Assembly (NCBI RefSeq): GCF_003992115.1
Contig: NZ_RQUX01000002.1
Span: 1 to 64,000, forward strand
Direction of reading: 5' to 3'
Source of the DNA: Veillonella ratti
Lineage (GTDB): Bacteria > Bacillota > Negativicutes > Veillonellales > Veillonellaceae
Length of the DNA: 64,000 nucleotides
The notes beneath the pieces are model-generated. The model was not told the origin of the DNA, did not search any database, and saw only the letters and a list, made by a program, of their open reading frames with translations. A program made the translations under genes and the position numbers. Shown one piece after another: positions 26,956 to 35,662 of the stretch; the first letter of the stretch is position 1; the number at the start of each line of letters is the position of its first letter.

Positions 26956-27570
26956 TTAAGCCTCTTTCGCTACAACATCAACGGCCGCATTCATATACAC
27001 ATCACCGATTTCTTCCATATCGGTAATAAGACCGTCTTGTTTATGCACCAAATAGGAATGGATAACGAGGGCTACGATAGCCACAACAAGGCCTGTTGCT
27101 GTAGCAATCAACGCTTCGCCCACGCCGCCGGTAATAGCGAATGGCTGACCGTCGGATACAGATAACACGCTGAAAGAGCTGATCATACCGGTAACCGTAC
27201 CGAGCAAACCGAGGAGCGGAGCCAAGGTAACGATAGTTTCCAAATAACTCAAGCGAGCACGTAAGCGACCCGCAATGGCACCGGCTGCGCCCTGTAACGC
27301 GGCATTTTTGGATTTAACTGTGTCGCGGTAAATAGCCGACGTAAGCATTTCGGCTGCCACACCGCCATCTTCGGCACACAAAGCTTCCAAACCTTTTTGA
27401 TTATTGGCTGCCGTTAACACAGGTACTTCTTCGCGCAAACGATTCATATTGGATTGCGCTGCACGATAGGTGCGCACCCGTTCTACCAAGATAGCGATAG
27501 CTATAATCGAGCAAAGTAACAACGGATACATTACTAATCCGCCTTGGTGAAATAATTCTAATAGTTCCAT
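26956..27570 (-). CDS. exbB: ExbB/TolQ-family proton channel protein
   Basis: Forms the pentameric channel around ExbD. The 204-residue protein has three membrane helices, with the family motif LETIVTLAPLLGLLGTVTGMISSF and the C-terminal TGLVVAIVALVIHSYL. It is directly followed by exbD. It lies 160 bases after the second receptor gene; a separate promoter is possible but I see no terminator in between. Confidence 0.95.
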   Translation of the reverse strand: MELLELFHQGGLVMYPLLLCSIIAIAILVERVRTYRAAQSNMNRLREEVPVLTAANNQKGLEALCAEDGGVAAEMLTSAIYRDTVKSKNAALQGAAGAIAGRLRARLSYLETIVTLAPLLGLLGTVTGMISSFSVLSVSDGQPFAITGGVGEALIATATGLVVAIVALVIHSYLVHKQDGLITDMEEIGDVYMNAAVDVVAKEA

Positions 27571-27730
27571 GAGATACTCCTTTGTTTAAATAAAATAATC
27601 TATTAATCACCGCCTTAAAGTCGGTCATTTAACGTTTTAAAATCACTTAACATACAGTGCCGGCCAATAATTTATAATTTTAAATTTACCGAGCCCATCA
27701 ACTTCACGACCTAACCTTTTCAAAAAAATT

Positions 27731-29641
27731 TTAGAAGCTATGTTCCACACCTACTACATAATGGCGTTCCGGCATAGCATACGCACCAACCGGATAGTTA
27801 TACGGTTCTACTTCATAGGATTCATTGGTTAAGTTCAGGCCCTGCGCGTAAATCTTCGTGGAATCACTCAATTTATAACTTACGTTCAAGTCCCAGTTAA
27901 AATAGGAGGAATCCGTGTAATAAGCGGTTGAACGACCGGTTACATAACGGAAGTTGTTGGATACGTACCAACGATTCTTTTCATAACTTACTTCCAAGCC
28001 ATAAGAGTTCGGATGACGGTTCTTATCGTCATTTGTCATACCGCTACCGGTATTAACACGTTGACGCAAGAAGTTGTAAGATGCACGAAGTTTCCAAGCA
28101 TCATCCAATTTATAAGTAGCGCTCAAGTTGAGACCTTGGCGTTTTTCTTTATTTACGTTGTAGTACACTGTTTTGGCAATGCTTGTATCCCATACCCAAT
28201 CAAGAGCATCTTTCAATTTGCTTTCATAGATGCTGGCCGATACGAGTAAACGATCGGATACTTGACTGTCAATCCCTAATGTTACGGTATACGATTTTTC
28301 CTGTTTCAAATCAGGGTTACCAATCCAGTACGGGGAGTTAGCGTATAACATCTTAAGAGTCGGGTTATTAACGGCCTGGCCCCAAGAAATGTAAGCATGG
28401 GTATTTTCATCGAGTTTTTTATTCAAACCGATATGAGATGCCCAGTCACCGCCGAATGTATCGTGATGTTCATAGCGAGTGCCAAGGTTAGCGGTCCAGC
28501 CATTGCCGAGTTCCCATTTATCTTCCACATAAGCCGCCTTCGTTTTAGCCCCTTTGTTAAAAGAAACACCATCATTGGTTTCGTCGATATCTTCTTTGTT
28601 AAAAGTAGCACCACTGATTAAGGTATGGTCACCAAGTTTCCATGTTTTTTGGCCTTCTAAACCAAACATAGTCAAGTCATGTTCATACGGTGTGCCGGCA
28701 AACGGTGCATCCGCTTTTTCAGTATTGCGGTAAGCACGTACGAACGTGCCGGAATCGGAACCGAAGTTATAGGTCACGCCATAGCTCATGTCGGTTGTAT
28801 TACTCTTCATGCCGGAACCGTAAGCAACACCGTTTTGTGGATCGCTGAGGTAAATGCCGAAGCCGTCTTTACGATGGCTATAGGAGAAATCTACCGTCAT
28901 GCGGTCATCATCAAAATAATGGTCAAAACGAGCCGTTACATTATTACGGTTAATGGAGCTGTCCGGGAATTCATGAGAATTACCGTTGCTGTCTTTATAG
29001 TGATAATTTTTTTGACGCGTTTTGCTGTAGGATACGAAGTACGCATTACTTTCATCACCGCCTTGCGCCGTAATACCGGTTTTCCAGTAACCCCAGCTGC
29101 CGACTTCACCTTTAACGGTCGTCTTTTGACCCATAGTACCTTCTTTGGTAATGATGTTAATAACACCGGCTACGGCACGTTCACCGTAGAGCGCGGAGTT
29201 AGGGCCTTTTACCACTTCGATACGTTCAATATTTTCAACCGGGAACTGGTCGATATCGATGGCATTATTGGCACCGGATACAATTAAATGATCCCAGTTC
29301 ATTTTACGGCCGTTTACCATAACGAGCACACGGGTGTCACCGTTAAGTTCAGGGTACGATGCAAAACCTTTCTGAACTACCGGCACATTATTGGCTTTCA
29401 ACGCATCAGACACACTATTGTAGTTGCCTTGTTCAATTTCTTTAGCCGTAATAACGGTCGTATCCGCCGGAATGTCCACTTTTTCTTCCGATAAACGACT
29501 GGCTGTTACGAGCACAACTTTCCCTAAATCTTGCAAATTGCTTTCATCGTAGTCGGCGGCCCACACACTGCCGCTCGTAGCGGTAATTACCAAAGCTGTC
29601 AAAACAGCTTTACTTACACCATTGCGATGATTCAATTTCAT
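27731..29641 (-). CDS. TonB-dependent receptor (CirA/BtuB-like)
   Basis: A 636-residue outer-membrane receptor. After the signal peptide it has NLQDLGKVVLVTASRLSEE, which includes a TonB-box-like VVLVTAS, then the plug (IPADTTVITAKEIEQGNYNSV; VLVMVNGRKMNWDHL; IERIEVVKGPNSALYGERAVAGVINIITK) and a barrel ending HYVVGVEHSF, with terminal Phe. This plug type is shared by catecholate, haem and cobalamin receptors. The gene overlaps the upstream binding-protein gene by a few bases, so its substrate is probably that of the adjacent BtuFCD/FecBCD-like importer. Confidence 0.92.
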   Translation of the reverse strand: MKLNHRNGVSKAVLTALVITATSGSVWAADYDESNLQDLGKVVLVTASRLSEEKVDIPADTTVITAKEIEQGNYNSVSDALKANNVPVVQKGFASYPELNGDTRVLVMVNGRKMNWDHLIVSGANNAIDIDQFPVENIERIEVVKGPNSALYGERAVAGVINIITKEGTMGQKTTVKGEVGSWGYWKTGITAQGGDESNAYFVSYSKTRQKNYHYKDSNGNSHEFPDSSINRNNVTARFDHYFDDDRMTVDFSYSHRKDGFGIYLSDPQNGVAYGSGMKSNTTDMSYGVTYNFGSDSGTFVRAYRNTEKADAPFAGTPYEHDLTMFGLEGQKTWKLGDHTLISGATFNKEDIDETNDGVSFNKGAKTKAAYVEDKWELGNGWTANLGTRYEHHDTFGGDWASHIGLNKKLDENTHAYISWGQAVNNPTLKMLYANSPYWIGNPDLKQEKSYTVTLGIDSQVSDRLLVSASIYESKLKDALDWVWDTSIAKTVYYNVNKEKRQGLNLSATYKLDDAWKLRASYNFLRQRVNTGSGMTNDDKNRHPNSYGLEVSYEKNRWYVSNNFRYVTGRSTAYYTDSSYFNWDLNVSYKLSDSTKIYAQGLNLTNESYEVEPYNYPVGAYAMPERHYVVGVEHSF

Positions 29642-30666
29642 TATTTTACCTCCTCGAATCCCTGAGCAATTCTCTCCAGGGCATCTACCACACGACCGTT
29701 ACCATTGTTAACATCCGCAAACGGCACGGCTATAATGCGCCGCTCCCGAATAGCACGCATATTACGCAAATTCGGATCTTTTAACAATTCGGCAATCGCC
29801 TCCTCAGCACTTGGCGTACGATTACCTTGACTTACGGTCACAAACACAATTACATCCGGGTCGAACGCCAACACACGTTCCGGCCCCACAACTGAAATCT
29901 GTCGGTCGGTCAGGTTATGACCGCCCGCTTTTTTGACAATGTCATCCACAAGATAAACCGGTCCGTATAAGCTATAAGTACTATGCCCATGGGCTTGTAA
30001 AATAATGACATTTGGCTTATAGTTCCGTTGATTTACTTGTTCAGTCACTTTTTGCACTCGCTTTTGTAATTGTTCTTTATAGGCACTTGCCCGCTCCGGG
30101 ACCTGAAAAAGCTGTCCCATATCATCAATAAAGGGATATACTGTACTCTCCATAGTCGGCTGATTCTTACGAATCGTAGCAGGCACAATATATACACCGA
30201 TATTTCGTTCATACCACTGCCGCACATCACCCAGTGCGGCCGGCGTAAAATGATGTGACCAGCCCATAAGTAAGTCAGGCTGCAACGCCATAACCTGTTC
30301 ACGGCTGGGCACATAACTATTCGTTACCAAAGGCAAACGACTATAGGTCTCGCGGTATCGCTCCGGTTCTTCACCGTAAGGCTCTACCGTACCGACAATT
30401 CGGTTCTCGAGGCCCAAATCAATGAGTAATTCCGTCGCACCGGGATACGTAATAATCACACGACTCGGCGGTTCTTCATATTCAAAACTCATTGGATTTC
30501 CGTCACTGTCAAAATTTCGAATAACGATACCGCCTTGATTGGCACTTACCTCACCAACAGGTTGCCAGCGACCGTTAGTATACGCAAACCACACGACTAA
30601 TACTAAGGCACTAAGCGCTACCAAGCCGATTAAGCGCCGACTCCATCGCTCCCACCGGGACATCAT
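29641..30666 (-). CDS. Periplasmic substrate-binding protein of an iron/cobalamin ABC importer
   Basis: A 341-residue binding protein with an uncleaved-looking N-terminal membrane anchor (LIGLVALSALVLVVWFAY) and no lipobox cysteine, so it is probably tethered by its signal segment. The binding fold shows PPSRVIITYPGATELLIDLGLENRIVG, MALQPDLLMGW, KPNVIILQAHGHSTYSLYGPVYLVDDIV and ALERIAQGFEEV. Its stop overlaps the receptor start, and its own start lies in the end of the ATPase gene. Confidence 0.88.
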   Translation of the reverse strand: MMSRWERWSRRLIGLVALSALVLVVWFAYTNGRWQPVGEVSANQGGIVIRNFDSDGNPMSFEYEEPPSRVIITYPGATELLIDLGLENRIVGTVEPYGEEPERYRETYSRLPLVTNSYVPSREQVMALQPDLLMGWSHHFTPAALGDVRQWYERNIGVYIVPATIRKNQPTMESTVYPFIDDMGQLFQVPERASAYKEQLQKRVQKVTEQVNQRNYKPNVIILQAHGHSTYSLYGPVYLVDDIVKKAGGHNLTDRQISVVGPERVLAFDPDVIVFVTVSQGNRTPSAEEAIAELLKDPNLRNMRAIRERRIIAVPFADVNNGNGRVVDALERIAQGFEEVK

Positions 30667-31457
30667 GGCGAATCACCCGAATTCCCAATCATGCTCTGCC
30701 TACGATACGTCACAATCGGCGTGCCGTCGTCATGGGCCGACACAATCCCTTTCACATCATACACATCACGAATCAGCTCTTCGCTGATAAGTTCTGCCGG
30801 GGAACCGTGATTCACGAGACGTCCTTTTTTCATGATAAAAATCTCATCACAAAAGAGCGAAGCCAAGTTCAAATCATGAAGTGCGGCAATGACGCCAACA
30901 CCAAGACCTTTAATCACTTCCAACAGTTCCAATTGATAGGTTATATCCAGATGGTTCGTCGGCTCATCTAAAATTAAGTACGACGGTTGTTGGCAAAGCA
31001 CACGAGCCAACATGACACGTTGCTGCTCACCGCCGGATAACGAAGCAAAGCTTCGTTTAGCTCGGTCCCACATTCCAACCTTTCGGAGGGCCTCCATGGC
31101 AAGCTGTGCGTCTTCTTCCGTGTCATCGTCAAAACCTTTTTTATATGGCGTACGACCCATCATTACAATTTGCCACACCGTAAAATCAAAGTTGACCGCA
31201 TGAAACTGTCCCATCACACCGATTTGCTGAGCCGCTTCGCGAAGCGGAATCGCCGCCAATGGCGTACCGTCAAAGGTTATTTCACCCTGCTGAATGGGAA
31301 GGACTCGGTATAAATGTTTCAATAAGGTCGACTTGCCGCACCCATTCGGCCCCATAAGTCCTACAAATTTATCGCCCGGAATGGTGAGTGATAAATCATT
31401 TAGAATTTGATTGTTACCGGCACGGTAGCTAAGATTTTTTACTACAATTTCTTTCAT
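30663..31457 (-). CDS. ABC transporter ATP-binding protein (FecE/BtuD type)
   Basis: A 264-residue ATPase with Walker A GPNGCGKSTLLKHLYRV, the signature LSGGEQQRVMLARVL, Walker B YLILDEPTNHLD and H-loop ALHDLNLA. TAGGAGG precedes the ATG. It lies between the permease gene (9 bases) and the binding-protein gene (4-base overlap) of the second importer. Confidence 0.94.
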   Translation of the reverse strand: MKEIVVKNLSYRAGNNQILNDLSLTIPGDKFVGLMGPNGCGKSTLLKHLYRVLPIQQGEITFDGTPLAAIPLREAAQQIGVMGQFHAVNFDFTVWQIVMMGRTPYKKGFDDDTEEDAQLAMEALRKVGMWDRAKRSFASLSGGEQQRVMLARVLCQQPSYLILDEPTNHLDITYQLELLEVIKGLGVGVIAALHDLNLASLFCDEIFIMKKGRLVNHGSPAELISEELIRDVYDVKGIVSAHDDGTPIVTYRRQSMIGNSGDSP

Positions 31458-31466
31458 ACCAGCCTC

Positions 31467-32570
31467 CTAACCGCCAAAATTCCGACTCGAACCAAAGAGA
31501 AGTTTCATAAAGAGCGGCGCCCCCATTAAGGCTGTCAAAATGCCGATTGGCAAATCGCCGGCCGGCAACAGCACACGAGACAGTAAATCGGCCAACACAA
31601 GGAAAATGGCACCACCCAACACAACTACGGGCAGCAACCGCTTATGACCGACACCTACAAAGGCACGCGACATGTGAGGAATAACGAGCCCCACAAACCC
31701 GATAATACCGCACTGCGAGACGAGCACACCCGTTAAAAGCGCCATACAAGCCATATAGATGTACCGTTTACGCGTCGCATTAATCCCCAGTGTAACCGCC
31801 ATTTCTTCGCCCAGTAGTAAGGCGTCCAAGGCACGCACCTGGGATAAAAAGTAAACAGTCATACAACCGACCACGAGAGCCGGCCAACCAAGCATGGACC
31901 ATTTCGCATCGGCTAGCGAACCCATTGTCCAAAACGCGGCACTTTGCATGCCTTCCGCATCACCGGCCATGTAGATAATAAAATTGGACAAAGCCGTACA
32001 TAAGGCACTCACAACCGCACCGGCCAAGACGAGCTTGACCGTCGAGATGCGTCGCCCCATACCGGCCAAAGCAAGTACTGCCAGAGTTGCCACGATGGCA
32101 CCGCCAAAAGCCCACAGCGGCACCCCTACATTAGCGGCTCCTAATAAATGACCTAACAGAATCGCTACAACTGCCCCCACCGAGGCACCGGACGCAATCC
32201 CCAAAATAAATGGTTCCGCCAGCGGATTTTGCACCGACGCCTGCATAATCGCACCGGATAAAGCCAGTCCGGCACCGACTAATGCGGCCAATATGACACG
32301 AGGTATGCGAATATCCCAAATAATATCCGTCATGGCGGGTGGCACCGACTCAGGCACCACGCTCCCCGTTAATTTTGCACTTATTACCGTCATTACTTGC
32401 TCTGCCGAGATAGTTACACTGCCCAAGGCTACTGCGGCTATAATTGCGCATAATAAAAAGGCAGTCAGAACCGGTACGGCCCAACTGCCCAATGTTTCAG
32501 TTCGATGCTTCGTAGCGGTCTGTAACTCTTGCAGGCGTTCTTGACGTGTCATTAATTCGACATCGTTCAT
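31467..32570 (-). CDS. FecCD/BtuC-family ABC transporter permease
   Basis: A 367-residue permease with about ten helices, carrying LSGAIMQASVQNPLAEPFILGIASGASVG and CGIIGFVGLVIPHMSRAFVG. The ATG (MNDVELMTRQERL) has GAGGG upstream; the frame is open one codon further to a TTG. It is the only permease of this importer, so it should homodimerise. First gene of the operon permease-ATPase-binding protein-receptor-exbB-exbD-tonB. Confidence 0.93.
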   Translation of the reverse strand: MNDVELMTRQERLQELQTATKHRTETLGSWAVPVLTAFLLCAIIAAVALGSVTISAEQVMTVISAKLTGSVVPESVPPAMTDIIWDIRIPRVILAALVGAGLALSGAIMQASVQNPLAEPFILGIASGASVGAVVAILLGHLLGAANVGVPLWAFGGAIVATLAVLALAGMGRRISTVKLVLAGAVVSALCTALSNFIIYMAGDAEGMQSAAFWTMGSLADAKWSMLGWPALVVGCMTVYFLSQVRALDALLLGEEMAVTLGINATRKRYIYMACMALLTGVLVSQCGIIGFVGLVIPHMSRAFVGVGHKRLLPVVVLGGAIFLVLADLLSRVLLPAGDLPIGILTALMGAPLFMKLLFGSSRNFGG

Positions 32571-32822
32571 CAACTACCCTCATTTCGTTATGACATAAAA
32601 ACAGGTCAACAGTATACGTCCCTGATTCCAATAACACTTACCTGAAAATATGAGGTACTATTACATATCGGCTTACTCAAGCCAACTGAAATCGTCGCGC
32701 AGTGCTAACCTTGTCGAAAGAGGCCAAATTTTTGGCTACAAATATTACATTGTCCTATGCTACTTAGCATTCGTTTATTATGTATTAAAATTTATAGAAT
32801 TGAGAAAAAATTCTTCTATTGC
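32571..32822 (-). promoter_or_regulatory. Long structured 5' leader of the second uptake operon
   Basis: From the promoter at 32830-32858 the mRNA has about 250 untranslated bases. Visible hairpins on the minus strand include GCCAAA/TTTGGC, GGCTT/AAGCC and a weak CAGG...CCTG stem followed by TTTTT near 32600. I do not find the conserved boxes of a cobalamin riboswitch. The length suggests control in the leader. Confidence 0.4.
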
Positions 32823-32829
32823 ATACATT

Positions 32830-32858
32830 ATTTTATATAAAATGATAGTAACTGTCAA
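32830..32858 (-). promoter_or_regulatory. Promoter of the second uptake operon
   Basis: The minus strand has a perfect -35 TTGACA, a 17-bp spacer and -10 TAAAAT. The spacer includes ACTATCATTTTATA, an A+T-rich stretch that could take Fur, but no full Fur box is evident. Confidence 0.65.
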
Positions 32859-33065
32859 TACTAACTCATGAAAACTTCCTTTAAAACACTATATATAATC
32901 TTATTTTTCAAAATTACCCTTCAACTTAAGAGGAATTAAAATTCAACTTCATCTCATTATCATTAAGTTTGTAAACCTTCACTTCAAAAATTAAGATAAC
33001 AACTCTTGAATTACTACTCAGTAATTTAAATAAGCTCCATTCCGACAATAATTATCATAAAGAAA

Positions 33066-33096
33066 AACCGATGTATTCTGTGAAAATACACCGGTT
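33066..33096 (-). terminator. Terminator-like hairpin downstream of the ferredoxin gene
   Basis: AACCG-ATGTA pairs with TACA-CCGGTT, followed on the minus strand by TTTTTCTTT. Confidence 0.65.
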
Positions 33097-33140
33097 ATAA
33101 AACCAACACGTTCTCCTATATGCCTAAAAACGCCCCTCAA

Positions 33141-33225
33141 AAATAAAAGCGATTAGCATCATATCTCAGGTTCCCACGCAAAGCTTATTTACCTTACGAA
33201 AGCCCTAAAAATCACTACTAATCGC
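33141..33225 (-). ncRNA. Possible small RNA or 3' UTR element
   Basis: Minus-strand bases start GCGATTAG and end CTAATCGC, closing a 77-base fold, then TTTTATTTTTG. The inside is richer in G+C than its surroundings. It lies 40 bases after the ferredoxin stop. It may be only a terminator with a large loop. Confidence 0.3.
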
Positions 33226-33267
33226 CTAATCCATATTAACTTGTACTTCAACTAAATATTCACCATA

Positions 33268-33501
33268 CTAGTCTCTATCAACTTTGATACGTTCAATAGC
33301 ACCAACGGGACAAATCTCATAACAATCGCCGCAACCGATGCAGCCGCTGCCGATAAAAAACTGCTGCGGTTCTTCCACGATAATCTGCACCGGGCAATCC
33401 ATGGCACAGGCTCCGCATTTAACGCATCGCTCACCATTCACCACGAAACGCCAACTTACCGCATCCTTAAGTTCGGTCGGCAGTTCTTCCTTACTGTTCA
33501 T
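33268..33501 (-). CDS. 2[4Fe-4S] ferredoxin
   Basis: A 77-residue electron carrier with two cluster motifs, CVKCGACAMDC and CIGCGDCYEIC, each followed by the usual Pro. The N-terminal 20 residues are an extension without cysteines. Its start overlaps the stop of the Cof-type phosphatase gene by one base (TAATG), so the two are coupled, though no shared function is obvious. Confidence 0.93.
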   Translation of the reverse strand: MNSKEELPTELKDAVSWRFVVNGERCVKCGACAMDCPVQIIVEEPQQFFIGSGCIGCGDCYEICPVGAIERIKVDRD

Positions 33502-34388
33502 TATTTCACCAATTCTTTAGACGCCGCTACAACAGCACGCACCACTTGAGCCACACCATCTTCATCATTAGTCGGCGCCAAATATTTGGCCGTTGCTTTC
33601 GTCGTAGCCTCACCATTGGCCATGGCAAACGATACGCCTGCATACGCGAGCATCGTCAAATCATTGTTACTGTCCCCGATAGTCATTACCTCATCGGCCG
33701 TAATCCCCAACTTATTAGCCAACGCTTCCACCGCACGGCCTTTGCTGATGCCGGGTTGTACAAACTCCAAATTACCTTCACTGGACTGAATAATCGTAAA
33801 ATGATCGTCCCCTTCAAAATGCTTCAGAATAGCCTGCTTTTTCTCTTCCGTACCGTAGAACAACTGGATTTTTTCCAAATCCATGCCCGTTTCCACAATA
33901 TAATCGCGCAAATTCGGCACCATTGTACGACTGGCCTTCATGAGCGGAACCAAATGCGGCGATAAATTAGCGGCAAATTCCTCCATCTCATTGGCCGTGC
34001 CGAAAATATTCTTACCGCCATACGCTTCAATATACACATCAAACGGCAACAACTCATCCAATAACCGCAGCCCTTCTTCATTACTGAAAGACTGATGGAA
34101 AATCACTTTGGACTCGCCATTCTTCTGCTCTACAACTACAGCCCCGTTACTGCAAATATATTCCTCAATCTCCGGTAAACGATGCAACACCTCGCCCATC
34201 TCACCGAACGCACGACCGCTGGCTACCGCCACCGTAATACCCTCAGCCATCGCTTCCTTCATAGCCTGCACCGTCACATCACTGACATGCTTATCCGTAT
34301 CAACAAGCGTTCCGTCCACATCCGAAACAATCAACTTAATCGGCTTTTTCAAAAAACTCTTATCAAAAGTTGTAATATCCGTCGCCAT
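33501..34388 (-). CDS. Cof-type HAD-IIB phosphatase
   Basis: A 295-residue haloacid-dehalogenase-type sugar-phosphate or nucleotide phosphatase. Motif I is IVSDVDGTLVDTD, motif II VAVASGRAFGE, and motif III/IV KGRAVEALANKLGI...VMTIGDSNNDLTML. The cap insertion is of the IIB type. AGAGGAGG precedes the ATG. The substrate cannot be assigned. Downstream it is coupled to the ferredoxin gene. Confidence 0.92.
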   Translation of the reverse strand: MATDITTFDKSFLKKPIKLIVSDVDGTLVDTDKHVSDVTVQAMKEAMAEGITVAVASGRAFGEMGEVLHRLPEIEEYICSNGAVVVEQKNGESKVIFHQSFSNEEGLRLLDELLPFDVYIEAYGGKNIFGTANEMEEFAANLSPHLVPLMKASRTMVPNLRDYIVETGMDLEKIQLFYGTEEKKQAILKHFEGDDHFTIIQSSEGNLEFVQPGISKGRAVEALANKLGITADEVMTIGDSNNDLTMLAYAGVSFAMANGEATTKATAKYLAPTNDEDGVAQVVRAVVAASKELVK

Positions 34389-34510
34389 GCAAAACCTCCT
34401 CTAATTTCTTTCTTATAAATACACTTATTAAGTGTTTAATCCCTTTATTAACTACTTTTTATCTTAGTACCTTTAAATTTTATTATAGCATATCTTAATG
34501 TGCCTTCCGA

Positions 34511-34663
34511 CTAAATAATTCTTAAACAAAGTCCTTTAATAAAAAAGGGGCCTATACCTTTCTTGCTCCTAGCCTACAGCTTCGCTGATAGGAAAAGTCG
34601 CATCGAAAGGTATAGGCCTCCTTTTCTACTCAGAGTACATTAGCCTTTTTTAGAATTATTTAG
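34511..34663 (-). repeat. Palindromic repeat element, copy A
   Basis: A 153-bp element bounded by the perfect 12-bp terminal inverted repeat CTAAATAATTCT/AGAATTATTTAG. Inside, a second pair of arms (GGCCTATACCTTTC/GAAAGGTATAGGCC) encloses the conserved core that reads, on the minus strand, CCTATCAGCGAAGCTGTAGG and is itself a hairpin. The subterminal TGTACTCTGAGTAGAAAAGG is shared with other copies. No coding sequence. Confidence 0.85.
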
Positions 34664-35062
34664 TCCGGCAAACTTAAGATATGATAAGGGGGGGCGTGTG
34701 TGTGATAACTACTCCGTAGCGAGCGAAGCAATGCGGAAAGCCCCTAAATAACACCTGAGCCACGCCACCACCGCTCATTACGCTAAAAACCATCACACTC
34801 CCCGTAGCGAGCGAAGCAATGCGGAGAACACCTAAATAACACCTGAGTCACGCCACCACCGCTCATTGCACTAATACAAAACCACATCCCCCGCAGCGAG
34901 CGAAGCAATGCGGAAAGCCCCTAAATAACACCTGAGCCACGCCACCACTGCTCATTGCACTAATACAAAACCACATCCCCCGTAGTGAGCGAAGCAATGC
35001 GGAGAAGCCCTAAATAACCTCCACACTCCCTTCCCCCGTATAAAGCGATTCGGCCACTGCAA
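34664..35062. repeat. 89-bp tandem repeat array, 3-4 copies
   Basis: Units begin with GTAGCGAGCGAAGCAATGCGG at 34716, 34804, 34893 (GCAGC) and 34982 (GTAGT), spaced 88-89 bp; the fourth is truncated. Each contains CTAAATAACACCTGAG and two small hairpins (CCGYA/TGCGG and TGAGC/GCTCA). The CTAAATAA-CTGAG part matches the ends of the palindromic elements on either side, so the array is probably built from element ends. No reading frame is supported. Confidence 0.85.
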
Positions 35063-35222
35063 CTAAATAACCTCTGAGAAACGGCGCTATCGTACTCCGG
35101 TCACCAAAAAGAAGCATATATCTTCCGAAGCGACCTTTCCTATCAGCGAAGCTGTAGGCAGAGAGCGAGGAAGATATATGCTTCTTTTCCCCAGAGCCCA
35201 TAACGGCTCAGACGCTATTTAG
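35063..35222 (+). repeat. Palindromic repeat element, copy B
   Basis: A 160-bp element with ends CTAAATAACCTCTGAG and CTCAGACGCTATTTAG. The inner arms AAGAAGCATATATCTTCC/GGAAGATATATGCTTCTT enclose the core GCGACCTTTCCTATCAGCGA AGCTGTAGGC. Its right end supplies the TAA stop of the small secreted-protein gene at 35219. Confidence 0.85.
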
Positions 35223-35596
35223 TAAAACGGCCAAATCGATTTATACACCGCCTCCATGCCCGACTCCGGCACTATATGTTTCCACCCGTCATAGAAATCT
35301 CCGGCACTGGTAATTACGCCATTTTTATCATAAACAGCATAAGAGAAATATTTTATAATCTTTGCCCGACGAGCCATGACAACAAGAAAAATATCTGACG
35401 CCCCATCCGGATACTCCATCTTAACCCATACCCTGGCATGTTCAGCATTTATTTCAGCACTATCCGTATCAACAAACAGCATCGTGCCTTTAACATTCTT
35501 GCCAATATAATCCCAATTAACAGCCAATGAAGTACTGTTTAAACCGAATAGCCCTAATAAACAAAAAACTATAAAAAATATACGCATTAATCTCAT
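35219..35596 (-). CDS. Small secreted protein, surface-adhesin E-like
   Basis: A 125-residue protein with a signal peptide (MRLMRIFFIVFCLLGLFGL) and a compact beta-rich domain: WDYIGKN, FVDTDSAEI, ARVWVKMEYPDG, then a final YDGWKHIVPESGMEAVYKSIWP. This W-Y...D..S...VW...W..I.P.S pattern is that of the surface-adhesin protein E family (Adhesin_E), as I recall it. It is a paralogue of the next gene upstream, 66 bases away, with which it forms an operon. The stop codon lies within repeat element B. Confidence 0.65.
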   Translation of the reverse strand: MRLMRIFFIVFCLLGLFGLNSTSLAVNWDYIGKNVKGTMLFVDTDSAEINAEHARVWVKMEYPDGASDIFLVVMARRAKIIKYFSYAVYDKNGVITSAGDFYDGWKHIVPESGMEAVYKSIWPFY

Positions 35597-35662
35597 GGTA
35601 TTAATCTCCGCCAGCTAGCATACAACTATAACAATCGTATATCAAAATTCACACCTTAACAT

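Noticed and set aside
32571-32822. Cobalamin riboswitch before the second uptake operon
   Set aside because: I looked for GCCACTG and the B12 box and found neither.
33040-33062. Fur box GACAATAATTATCATAAAG
   Set aside because: The match to the 19-bp consensus is partial, and it lies upstream of the uptake-operon promoter in A+T-rich DNA where such matches are expected by chance.
34700-35010. CRISPR array
   Set aside because: Units are 88-89 bp and nearly identical throughout, without short repeats alternating with unique spacers, and no cas genes are nearby.
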